A DNA stretch of 38,888 nt from Hyphomicrobiales bacterium (GTDB taxonomy: Bacteria > Pseudomonadota > Alphaproteobacteria > Rhizobiales > Xanthobacteraceae): the NCBI GenBank assembly GCA_021732625.1, contig JAKFUP010000103.1, forward strand, positions 1-38,888, in the 5' to 3' direction. The notes below the pieces were generated by a model. The model saw nothing but the letters and a program-made list of their open reading frames with translations, had not been told where the DNA came from and did no database searches. How positions within the stretch are numbered: the first letter of the stretch is position 1; each line of letters begins with the position of its first letter. Below are positions 16,088 through 22,933 of this stretch, piece by piece. The position numbers and the translations under genes were made by a program.

Positions 16088-17317
16088 ATGACACAGCTGC
16101 CGCGCAAGTTTGGCCGTGAGATTGCCGAGCGCATCGATAGTCTCGGTGCGATTTCCGAGACACCGGGAGTACTGACCCGGATTTATTTGACGCCTGAACA
16201 CCGCGCCGCCGCCGATCAATTGATGGCGTGGATGCGAGAGGCCGGAATGTCCGCGCATCTGGATACCATCGGCAATGTGGTCGGACGCTATGAAGGTGAA
16301 AAATCCGGTTTGCCATGTCTGATGCTGGGATCGCACTACGATACGGTGCGCAATGCCGGAAAATGGGATGGTCCTCTTGGTGTGATCACGGCCATTTCCT
16401 GTGTCGGTGAGTTGAATCGACAGCGAAAACGCTTTGCTTTCGCCATAGAGGTTGTCGGCTTCGCGGATGAGGAAGGTGTTCGCTTCAATTCGACGTTGCT
16501 TGGCAGCAGAGCGATTGCAGGCACGTTCGATGAACGGGTGCTCGATGCGCAGGATCGCACTGGCGGGACAATGCGGCAGGCCCTCGCGGCATTTGGACTG
16601 GATGCAGGCAAGATAGAAACGGCGGCGCACCGGCGAGATGATGTGCTTGGATACATCGAACTGCACATCGAGCAGGGCCCCGTGCTGGAATCGCTCGGAT
16701 TGCCAGTCGGTCTCGTGACGGCGATCAGTGGGGCGACCCGGCTTTCCATTACGCTTGAAGGAATGGCCGGGCACGCCGGAACGGTTCCGATGGATAAGAG
16801 ACGCGATGCGCTGGCGGGTGCTGCCGAATGTATTCTGGCGGTTGAAACCTATTGCCGTTCGCAAGAGGGACTGGTCGGTACTGTCGGACAGGCGATCGTT
16901 GCGCCGGGAGCGACAAACGTGATTCCTGGTAAGTTGACGTTCACGCTGGATGTGCGAAGCGGTTCGGATGACCAACGCCGGAAGGCCGTCGAAGAACTGG
17001 TACTGAGAATGGAGGCGATTGCGGCTGAAAGATCGCTGACGTGCCATGTCGCGCGGATACACGATAATCGCAGCGTTCCGTGTGGGCCGCGTATCAGTCT
17101 GCAAATTGCAAACGCCATCCGACGACAAGGTTACGCTGTTCATGAGTTATCGAGCGGTGCCGGCCATGATGGCATGGCGATTGCGGACATTTGCGAGATT
17201 GGCATGATCTTTGTTCGTTGCCGCGGCGGCATCAGCCATCATCCGGACGAGCATGTTGAGCTTTCAGACGTGGAAGCTGGTGCGCAGGTCCTGTTTGAAG
17301 CGATCGCGAATTTTTAA
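16088..17317 (+). CDS. Allantoate amidohydrolase / N-carbamoyl-amino-acid hydrolase (M20)
   Basis: A 409-residue zinc/manganese hydrolase of the M20 AllC/HyuC/UAZ subfamily. Metal-site motifs are GSHYDTV (His83, Asp85), NAGKWDGPLGV (Asp94), FADEEGVRF (Glu128/Glu129) and ELHIEQGPVLE (His193). The distal His of the site is in RGGISHHPDEHV. The family hydrolyses N-carbamoyl or ureido groups and releases ammonia, for example allantoate to ureidoglycine. Co-operonic with puuE (12-base gap), it most likely takes the allantoinase product. AllC and beta-ureidopropionase/HyuC are hard to separate by eye, so the substrate is inferred from context. Confidence 0.87.
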   Translation: MTQLPRKFGREIAERIDSLGAISETPGVLTRIYLTPEHRAAADQLMAWMREAGMSAHLDTIGNVVGRYEGEKSGLPCLMLGSHYDTVRNAGKWDGPLGVITAISCVGELNRQRKRFAFAIEVVGFADEEGVRFNSTLLGSRAIAGTFDERVLDAQDRTGGTMRQALAAFGLDAGKIETAAHRRDDVLGYIELHIEQGPVLESLGLPVGLVTAISGATRLSITLEGMAGHAGTVPMDKRRDALAGAAECILAVETYCRSQEGLVGTVGQAIVAPGATNVIPGKLTFTLDVRSGSDDQRRKAVEELVLRMEAIAAERSLTCHVARIHDNRSVPCGPRISLQIANAIRRQGYAVHELSSGAGHDGMAIADICEIGMIFVRCRGGISHHPDEHVELSDVEAGAQVLFEAIANF

Positions 17318-17448
17318 GGCGCAGCGTTATGACAGTCCGCGGTTGCGCATTCGCGATCAACTCGACGTGCGGGGCGATCGTGGAAAGCTTTCTAATGAAA
17401 ACCCGCTCAGTCGAAGGGATCCGTACCTTGCATCTGGAGGCATAATCC

Positions 17449-17596
17449 TACGCTGCGTCCAAGGCCGGGGTGAATTATCTGACACGGATTATGGCGAAAT
17501 TCCTTGCGCCCAAGCATGTGGCGGTCAACGCGATCGCGCCCGGCTATTCACCGTGCGCTTTATTTGCACGCGTGAAATCGGCATTTTCCGATTCGT
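17449..17596 (+). pseudogene. Short-chain dehydrogenase fragment
   Basis: Forward translation from 17449 reads YAASKAGVNYLTRIMAKFLA followed by HVAVNAIAPGYSP, which is the catalytic YxxxK helix and the NAIAPG strand of an SDR. The Rossmann fold (GxxxGxG), the catalytic Ser and the rest are absent: a TAA lies two codons upstream (17443-17445), and after the APGYSP strand the SDR pattern fades before the convergent epimerase gene. It is a decayed relic at the boundary between the ureide locus and the glycan block. The DNA between 17318 and 17448 shows nothing recognisable. Confidence 0.7.
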
Positions 17597-18634
17597 TCAT
17601 TGAAATGGCTCGCCTGCCAGCTCTGACATACCACTCTCGAAGGGGATGATTGAACGCCAGCCCAATTCTTTCAAGAGACGCGAAGAATCCGCAGTGATAT
17701 GCCTTACGTCGCCTAAGCGATATTGTCCGGTGACAACAGGTTGCGGCCCATTCAATGTCTTTGCCAATTGAGTCGCCATCTCGCCGACTGTCCGGGGCGT
17801 TCCGGATCCGACATTGAATGCACGAACGCCCGTTAGATGCCGTTCGCATGCCAAAACTGTTGCATGGGCGACGTCTTTGACGTGAACGAAATCCCGCCGC
17901 TGCCCGCCATCTTCGTAGACGTTCGGCGGCTCGCCGCGTCGCAGCGCTGACGTAAAAATGGCGGCGACACCCGCATACGGGGTATTGCGCGGCATACCGG
18001 GTCCGTAAACATTATGGTAGCGCATAGCTGCAACTGCCCCGCCGCAAGTGCGCGCCCAGTTGCTGGCATAGTGTTCCTGCGCGACCTTGCTTGTTGCGTA
18101 TGCGTTGCGTGGATCAAGCGGTGCGGTCTCGCAAACGAGCGATGTACCGAGAGAGGAACCGCAGATCGGACATGGCGGCTCGAACCGGCCTTTCATAAGT
18201 TCAGCTTCGATGCGAGGGCCAGGTGTTACAGCTCCATGCTCGGCGCATATGCCAAAACCCTCGCCATAGACGACCATCGAGCTTGCGAGCGTTAGCCGAT
18301 GGACACCGGCGCGTGCCATTCCCGTCAGTAATTGCGCTGTGCCGGCATCGTTGGACGATGCGTAGTCGGGGAAATCTCCCACATCAACTCCGAGACCAAC
18401 CTTGGCCGCCAGGTGAATGACCGCCTCGATACCATGCAATGCAAGGTCGACCTTGGCTGCATCACGAACGTCCGCGATGTGTAGCTCCGCTTCGTGAAGA
18501 GCGGCGACATCGTTGGTGAGATGAACGTCCGGGCGCAGGGAATCAAGAATTCTTACGGTGTGCCCGCGTTCCAGAAGATCGCGCAACACATGTTGACCGA
18601 TGAATCCGGCGCCGCCGGTCAGGAGGATGCGCAT
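17597..18634 (-). CDS. NAD-dependent nucleotide-sugar epimerase/dehydratase (extended SDR)
   Basis: A 345-residue extended short-chain dehydrogenase of the GalE-like class. The NAD-binding motif is TGGAGFIG (residues 6-13), the catalytic Ser is in ASSMVVYGE (about 118-119), and Tyr179/Lys183 are in NAYATSKVAQEHY. Downstream are the substrate-binding RYHNVYGPGMP and the C-terminal DVRHITADSSRLLKELGW. An insertion between the Ser and Tyr motifs carries CPICG (155-159) with other cysteines nearby (130, 168), which looks like a small metal-binding knuckle and is unusual for GalE. It is the last gene of the minus-strand cluster, 62 bases after the GT2 gene. In the proposed methylthiosugar route it would epimerise the activated pentose. 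Confidence 0.88.
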   Translation of the reverse strand: MRILLTGGAGFIGQHVLRDLLERGHTVRILDSLRPDVHLTNDVAALHEAELHIADVRDAAKVDLALHGIEAVIHLAAKVGLGVDVGDFPDYASSNDAGTAQLLTGMARAGVHRLTLASSMVVYGEGFGICAEHGAVTPGPRIEAELMKGRFEPPCPICGSSLGTSLVCETAPLDPRNAYATSKVAQEHYASNWARTCGGAVAAMRYHNVYGPGMPRNTPYAGVAAIFTSALRRGEPPNVYEDGGQRRDFVHVKDVAHATVLACERHLTGVRAFNVGSGTPRTVGEMATQLAKTLNGPQPVVTGQYRLGDVRHITADSSRLLKELGWRSIIPFESGMSELAGEPFQ

Positions 18635-18660
18635 GATCGGTTCGTGACGACCAAGTGATG

Positions 18661-18677
18661 AGTCAAATCTTTTGACT
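18661..18677. promoter_or_regulatory. Perfect 7-bp inverted repeat before the epimerase gene
   Basis: AGTCAAA-TCT-TTTGACT lies in the 62-base GT2-epimerase gap, 27 bases upstream of the epimerase start. On the minus transcript it could form a short A/U-rich hairpin, or it could be an operator. No U-run follows, so a terminator is unlikely. Confidence 0.3.
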
Positions 18678-18696
18678 TGCTAGAAATCATGGTCGG

Positions 18697-19455
18697 TCAG
18701 GTTTCCTTGCCTTGTAGCTGATGTGATGCTGGTTTTGCTTTGCGCCTGAGCTGAATGGCGAGGCGCAAGAAAGTAGTCGTAATCTTCCACGCGGCCACAA
18801 GACCTGCCGAAGCGTTACCGGACACTTTCGAGACGCCACCTGTTCTGCATCGATGATCGACTGGAATTTCTTTGATGCGCATTCCCGCGGCGGCAACGCG
18901 CATCTGCATCTCCAGATTCCAGCCGTAAGTCATCTCTCGCATACCCAGAGACCGAAGCGTTTCGATCCGGATTGCACGAAAGGGCGACATGTCGGTGAAT
19001 GTCACCCCGTAGGTCAGCTTAAGCATCGCCCATGAAATCCAGCCTGCCACGATTTGCTGCGGCGTCATGCTGCCCGGCTCACGTCGCCCGCGTATTCTCG
19101 AACCCATACAAAAATCTGCGGTGTTAGCGGCGACCGGCGATACGATGTCAAAAAGAAAATCAGGCACATCGCTGCCATCGCCGTCGAGGAAGCAAATGAT
19201 CTGAGCGTCGGGGGTGACTGCGCCAATTCCTGTCGCACAAGCGCGGCCATATCCCCGCTGTGGTTCGCTGACAACACGGGCACCTGCTTTAAGGGCATTA
19301 TCAGCGGTCTTATCCGTCGATCCGTTGTCAACTACGACGACTTCATCAACGCCTTGGGCGAGGACATCGCGAACAACTTTAAAAATCGGAATCTCTTCGT
19401 TGAGGCAAGGGATCACGACACTCACGACTTGGGTACCCGTGGGGAATTGCATCAC
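18697..19455 (-). CDS. Family 2 glycosyltransferase
   Basis: A 252-residue GT-A fold glycosyltransferase resembling polyprenyl-phosphate sugar synthases. The N-terminal nucleotide site is VSVVIPCLNEE and VVVDNGSTDKT (43-50 region), and the metal-binding DXD is in CFLDGDGSDVPDF (Asp91/Asp93). A later acceptor-site segment is EMTYGWNLEMQMRVAAAG. The C-terminus has no strong membrane helix, only an amphipathic stretch (AWKITTTFLRLAIQL) suitable for membrane association. It overlaps the DUF2064 gene by four bases (ATGA). Likely role by analogy: transfer of the activated sugar to polyprenyl phosphate on the cytoplasmic face. Confidence 0.88.
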   Translation of the reverse strand: MMQFPTGTQVVSVVIPCLNEEIPIFKVVRDVLAQGVDEVVVVDNGSTDKTADNALKAGARVVSEPQRGYGRACATGIGAVTPDAQIICFLDGDGSDVPDFLFDIVSPVAANTADFCMGSRIRGRREPGSMTPQQIVAGWISWAMLKLTYGVTFTDMSPFRAIRIETLRSLGMREMTYGWNLEMQMRVAAAGMRIKEIPVDHRCRTGGVSKVSGNASAGLVAAWKITTTFLRLAIQLRRKAKPASHQLQGKET

Positions 19456-20171
19456 GCCGGTCGCAGGCTTTGGCGAGCGCGCTCGTCCATGAAACGCCGC
19501 GTGGCGGGTGCATTTGCTCCGGCAATCTGTGTAGACTCAAAAGCGAGTTTTTTTCCAGACAGTTCGTCCTCAAGCATTTGGAATGAAGTGGCATCGTCCA
19601 CATCATACCAGCCTTGTATCGCGACGACGGGCAATCCAATCTCTTCGGCTCGCTCCAGCGTGAGTTGATAGACATCGCTGGTGCTCCAGGGAATATCTTC
19701 AAACAGCCGCTCATGGATACGTGACAATCCGATGAGAGTATAACCGCCATCCGCAGCAGGGCTCAAAACAACGCTGTCACCTTTGTGTATGGCTCGCACC
19801 GCTTGCTGAAGGATACCCTTAGGCAGCGTTGGAGAATCCGAGTTTACCAGAATTGCTCCTTCATGACCCGCCGACAGCAGATCCTTCACGCCTTGCAATA
19901 GCCGTTCGCCAAAATCCCCATTGCTCTGGAGTGCGAGCTTGAAATCGAGCGGCAAAAGTTTCCGTAGGCTGCTTTCGCTGCCGGCAGGTGTGAACACAGC
20001 ATATCCCGTGACGTCGCCGTCTTGGACAAGTGAGTTAATTGTTTCCGAGAGGTCCTGGATAAAGCATGCCGATATTGCCGCGCATTCTTCGGGTTGCAGC
20101 GGAGGTGACAGCCGCGTTTTCGAAAGCCCGGGTGCCGGTGTTTTGCACATAATCGCAACTGCTACGGTCAT
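19452..20171 (-). CDS. DUF2064 / TIGR04282 protein, CofC/MobA-like nucleotidyltransferase fold
   Basis: A 239-residue protein of the TIGR04282 group. The N-terminal motif MCKTPAPGLSKTRLSPPL (8-25) matches the KxPxPGxxKTRL signature of the group and resembles the nucleotide site of CofC-type nucleotidylyltransferases. NSDSP (110-114) is the likely metal-binding Asp segment. DGGYTLIGL (141-149) and the C-terminal WYDVDD (188-193) complete the site. The ATG at 20171-20169 is preferred; upstream codons read into the PLP enzyme gene. It starts 22 bases after the PLP gene and overlaps the GT2 gene. A sugar-1-phosphate nucleotidylyltransferase role (here, on methylthioribose-1-phosphate) is my inference. 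Confidence 0.83.
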   Translation of the reverse strand: MTVAVAIMCKTPAPGLSKTRLSPPLQPEECAAISACFIQDLSETINSLVQDGDVTGYAVFTPAGSESSLRKLLPLDFKLALQSNGDFGERLLQGVKDLLSAGHEGAILVNSDSPTLPKGILQQAVRAIHKGDSVVLSPAADGGYTLIGLSRIHERLFEDIPWSTSDVYQLTLERAEEIGLPVVAIQGWYDVDDATSFQMLEDELSGKKLAFESTQIAGANAPATRRFMDERARQSLRPA

Positions 20172-20193
20172 CGTCGAATTTATCCGTCTTTTG

Positions 20194-21345
20194 CTAGCGC
20201 GCTGCACCGAGTGCGGTAACGAGATCTCGATGCAGATCGTCCCGATCCTCAAGGCCGACCGATAACCTGAGCAGGTCGATTGGGCAGGGCGTTCCTTCAC
20301 CTTCGATCGATGCGCGGTGCTCGATCAGGCTCTCGACGCCGCCGAGCGAGGTTGCCCGTTTCCAAAGCCGAACTGCGGCGGCTGTCGCGATGGCCGCTTG
20401 CTCGCCGCGTTGAAGACGAATCGATAGCATGCCGCCATATCCGTTTGTCATTTGACGGCTTGCCAATTGGTGCCCCGGATGGTCCTGAAGGCCGGGGTAA
20501 AGCACTTCTGCGACGGCGGGATGGCCAACAAGCCGTTCGGCCAAGTAGGCCGCAGTCCTTGATTGTGCCCGAACCCGGAGATCCAGAGTACGCATACCTC
20601 TGGTCAACAACCAAGCTTCGAACGACCCGAGCGTTGTTCCTTGGTCAGATCTCAGTTTACAGATACGCGCCCAAAACTTTCCACGTTCGATTGTAGACAC
20701 AGACCCAGCGATGACGTCGGAATGACCGTTCAAATATTTTGTAGCGGAATGGATGACCAAGTCTGCGCCGAGAGGCAGCGGGCGTGTAAGCACAGGTGTT
20801 GAAACCGTCGAATCGACACAGAGCACCGCTTCGGCGGCGTGTGCGATGTCTGCGACCGCTTCGATATCGGTTATAGACCAAAGCGGATTGCTGGGCGTTT
20901 CGATCCAGAACAGTCCTGTATTCGATCGGACCGCATTGCGAATGGCCTGAATATCGCATGTATCGACGAACGTGACACTGTGCCCATAGCGCCCAATGTC
21001 CTTGAGCCACGAACGAAGACCCCAATAAATAACTTTCGAGGCAATGATATGCGTCGGTTTGTCGAGTGACAGAAAAATGGTTGTCGCCGCTGCCATCCCG
21101 GATCCGAACAGCAAGGTTTCATCTGCACCTTCAAGAGCGGAGATCACATCCTCGGCGTGCTGGACGGAAGGATTATCGGTACGGCCGTAAACATGTCCGG
21201 AACGATAGCCGTTATCGGAATCGCGAATATACGTAGCCGACATATGAATGGGCGGCACCAGCCCCATACTGGTAGGCTCATGCACGCCCAATGCCTGGGC
21301 AGCGAGCGTTCGAACTGACAGAGCAGGCTTTCGTTGATCGTCCAT
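20194..21345 (-). CDS. PLP-dependent transsulfuration-family enzyme (cystathionine gamma/beta-lyase-like)
   Basis: A 383-residue Cys/Met-metabolism PLP enzyme. The PLP lysine is Lys203 in HSATKYLNGHSD. Phosphate-binding segments are YGRTDNPSV (Tyr53/Arg55 reaching the partner subunit) and GSGMAAAT (81-88). The carboxylate-binding motif is ETPSNPLW, and the cofactor Asp is in VDSTVSTP. The C-terminal ATSLGGVESLIEHRAS is typical of cystathionine lyases and gamma-synthases. The exact reaction (cystathionine beta- or gamma-lyase, methionine gamma-lyase, O-acylhomoserine sulfhydrylase) cannot be decided by eye. It lies in the middle of a methylthio/glycan cluster, so sulfur supply to, or salvage from, methionine is the natural guess. 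Confidence 0.87.
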   Translation of the reverse strand: MDDQRKPALSVRTLAAQALGVHEPTSMGLVPPIHMSATYIRDSDNGYRSGHVYGRTDNPSVQHAEDVISALEGADETLLFGSGMAAATTIFLSLDKPTHIIASKVIYWGLRSWLKDIGRYGHSVTFVDTCDIQAIRNAVRSNTGLFWIETPSNPLWSITDIEAVADIAHAAEAVLCVDSTVSTPVLTRPLPLGADLVIHSATKYLNGHSDVIAGSVSTIERGKFWARICKLRSDQGTTLGSFEAWLLTRGMRTLDLRVRAQSRTAAYLAERLVGHPAVAEVLYPGLQDHPGHQLASRQMTNGYGGMLSIRLQRGEQAAIATAAAVRLWKRATSLGGVESLIEHRASIEGEGTPCPIDLLRLSVGLEDRDDLHRDLVTALGAAR

Positions 21346-21897
21346 TGCGCTGCATAACCTTTTAGAACTTAACCGGTTCCGGCAGGAGCATCCAAAATGG
21401 AGCCCCGCGAACTAACGCGTTTCAATTTAATAACCTAATCGCCCCAGCCAAGCCGCCGCGCGATGCATACATTTGCCTGCCTGCTCTATTAAGCTGCAAT
21501 TCAAGCCTGCAACTCACCGGCAAAAAAATCGCAACAAACTCCGGACTTTAACTAAAGTTCCGACTCAAACGAGATAAATAAAGAGTACTCGATTGCTTCT
21601 CTGCAGCAATACGAATCTCGAAGTCCAAAAATTACATGAAGCGCTATTTCACCAGCAAAATTCGAATGGCTATCGTGCCCAGCAAATGCTTGCGGTGGAG
21701 CAAAAATTGATGTGCGCATCGGTGAGGACTTGCGTCGCATGTGGACTTGGCGGCGACTTTGCGAAGCGCTCTCAAGCGCATCTTGCCGATTTGACCGGCA
21801 AGAATCCAAATGAATTGCCTAAATGCAGGTCACTAATCGACACAACCGAGCGGTTAGCGGGTCAGCAGGGGCAAAGGTTGAGCAGCGCCTGGATTTC
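21346..21897. other. 552-base intergenic region with hairpins and no recognised gene
   Basis: This gap separates the mtaP-like gene from the PLP gene, both on the minus strand. It is A/T-richer than its flanks. Open frames across it (plus strand 21593-22156, minus strand 21552-21809) show no family features, and the plus frame runs antisense into mtaP. An imperfect inverted repeat with one bulge, CGGACTTT/AAAGTTCCG, lies at 21542-21562. Presumably it holds the promoter for the PLP-DUF2064-GT2-epimerase genes. It is a plausible place for a small RNA or a decayed gene, but nothing stronger can be shown. Confidence 0.4.
21781..21803 (-). terminator. 8-bp perfect hairpin downstream of mtaP-like gene
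   Basis: TCTTGCCG and CGGCAAGA flank a seven-base loop, about 95 bases beyond the stop of the minus-strand mtaP-like gene. The perfect G/C-rich stem fits a transcription end or an RNA-stabilising element. No U-run follows on either strand, so an intrinsic terminator is unproven. Confidence 0.4.
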
Positions 21898-22779
21898 TTA
21901 CGGCGTAGATCGGGCCAGAACTCTGCCTGCGACAGCTTTCAACTTTGCAACCAGCGCAGGGTCGCGGGCATCAGGTGATGTGATGACGGCATTATCCAAA
22001 GCGCGATCCGAACCGATCGGGCATGGTTCGTGTTCGCGAGGCAATATTGAACTCAGCCGTAAAACCAGTTTTTTGGCGTGCTTGGCATTGCTCGTCAGCA
22101 TTTCGATGACTTTTGCCACGTCAACGGTGCCAAATTCAGCGTGCCAGCTATCGTAATCAGTTACCATCGCAACGGTTGCGTAACAGAGCTCCGCTTCGCG
22201 TGCGAGCTTGGCTTCGGGCATATTGGTCATTCCAATCACGTCGCAGCCCCAAGACCGATATAGCGTACTCTCGGCTAACGTCGAAAATTGGGGACCTTCC
22301 ATCGCAAGATACGTGCCGCCCTGATGGATCTTTATGTTTTCTGTTTTTGCGGCTGTGGCGATATGTCCGACCAGCAAAGGGCTAACGGGATCGGCAAACG
22401 AAACATGTGCCACGCATCCATTACCAAAGAAAGATTTTTCCCGCGCGATCGTACGATCGATGAACTGGTCCACCAGAACAAATGTGCCGGGCGGCAACTC
22501 TTCCTTGAGCGAACCGCACGAAGAGATCGAGACCAGATCGGTCACTCCGAGTCGCTTCATGGCGTCGATATTTGCGCGATAGTTGATGCCGCTCGGAGAC
22601 AGTTTATGGCCCCGTCCATGGCGTGGAAGAAAAGCAATCGGTAGACCGTCCAGCTCACCAACAAGAAATGCGTCAGACGGTTGCCCCCAGGGGGTCGATA
22701 CTTCCTTCCACTTGGCGTTGCCCAGGCCCGGAATATCGTACAGACCAGAACCGCCGATCACGCCAAGAAAGGTTCTCAT
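21898..22779 (-). CDS. mtaP: S-methyl-5'-thioadenosine phosphorylase (MtaP type)
   Basis: A 293-residue trimeric-type purine nucleoside phosphorylase of the MTAP subfamily, which cleaves methylthioadenosine with phosphate to adenine and 5-methylthioribose-1-phosphate. The phosphate loop is VIGGSGLYD (8-15). PRHGRGHKLSPSGINYRANI is the family signature, YLAMEGPQFSTLAES and IGMTNMPEAKLAREAELCY form the ribose/methylthio site, and TDYDSWH holds the adenine-binding Asp residues. The length is typical. Its neighbours are not the methionine-salvage genes mtnA/mtnC/mtnD but glycosyltransferase and sugar-epimerase genes, which suggests that the product is diverted to glycan synthesis. It is divergent from the membrane protein gene, with 154 bases between them. 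Confidence 0.92.
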   Translation of the reverse strand: MRTFLGVIGGSGLYDIPGLGNAKWKEVSTPWGQPSDAFLVGELDGLPIAFLPRHGRGHKLSPSGINYRANIDAMKRLGVTDLVSISSCGSLKEELPPGTFVLVDQFIDRTIAREKSFFGNGCVAHVSFADPVSPLLVGHIATAAKTENIKIHQGGTYLAMEGPQFSTLAESTLYRSWGCDVIGMTNMPEAKLAREAELCYATVAMVTDYDSWHAEFGTVDVAKVIEMLTSNAKHAKKLVLRLSSILPREHEPCPIGSDRALDNAVITSPDARDPALVAKLKAVAGRVLARSTP

Positions 22780-22895
22780 CCCTTATCAACCTTGCTTCAG
22801 TTGCATTGTTCGTCGCAATAACGAGCATGAACCTTATTGGAAAGCAAGACGATGCGGCGTTCAGACGAGCTAGAGCAAGTGGAAGCATTTCGTGG

Positions 22896-22908
22896 TATCA
22901 ACTTGATA
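22896..22908. promoter_or_regulatory. Palindrome in the divergent mtaP/membrane-protein promoter region
   Basis: TATCAA-C-TTGATA is a perfect 6-bp inverted repeat with one central base, 26-38 bases before the membrane protein start and about 120 bases before mtaP. Its place in the only divergent promoter gap of the cluster makes it an operator candidate. No matching regulator gene is visible. Confidence 0.35.
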
Positions 22909-22933
22909 TCTGGCGAGGGGTAATACGTCCGCG

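Noticed and set aside
15743-17143. 466-codon minus-strand open frame
   Set aside because: It is antisense to the allantoinase and M20 genes, whose conserved catalytic motifs prove the plus frames.
21593-22156. 187-codon plus-strand frame overlapping the mtaP end
   Set aside because: Its second half is antisense to mtaP, there is no ribosome site, and no family features were seen.
22870-22895. Sequence GAGCTAGAGCAAGTGGAAGC resembling rhizobial intergenic repeat elements
   Set aside because: Only a short partial resemblance, with no second copy seen in the window.
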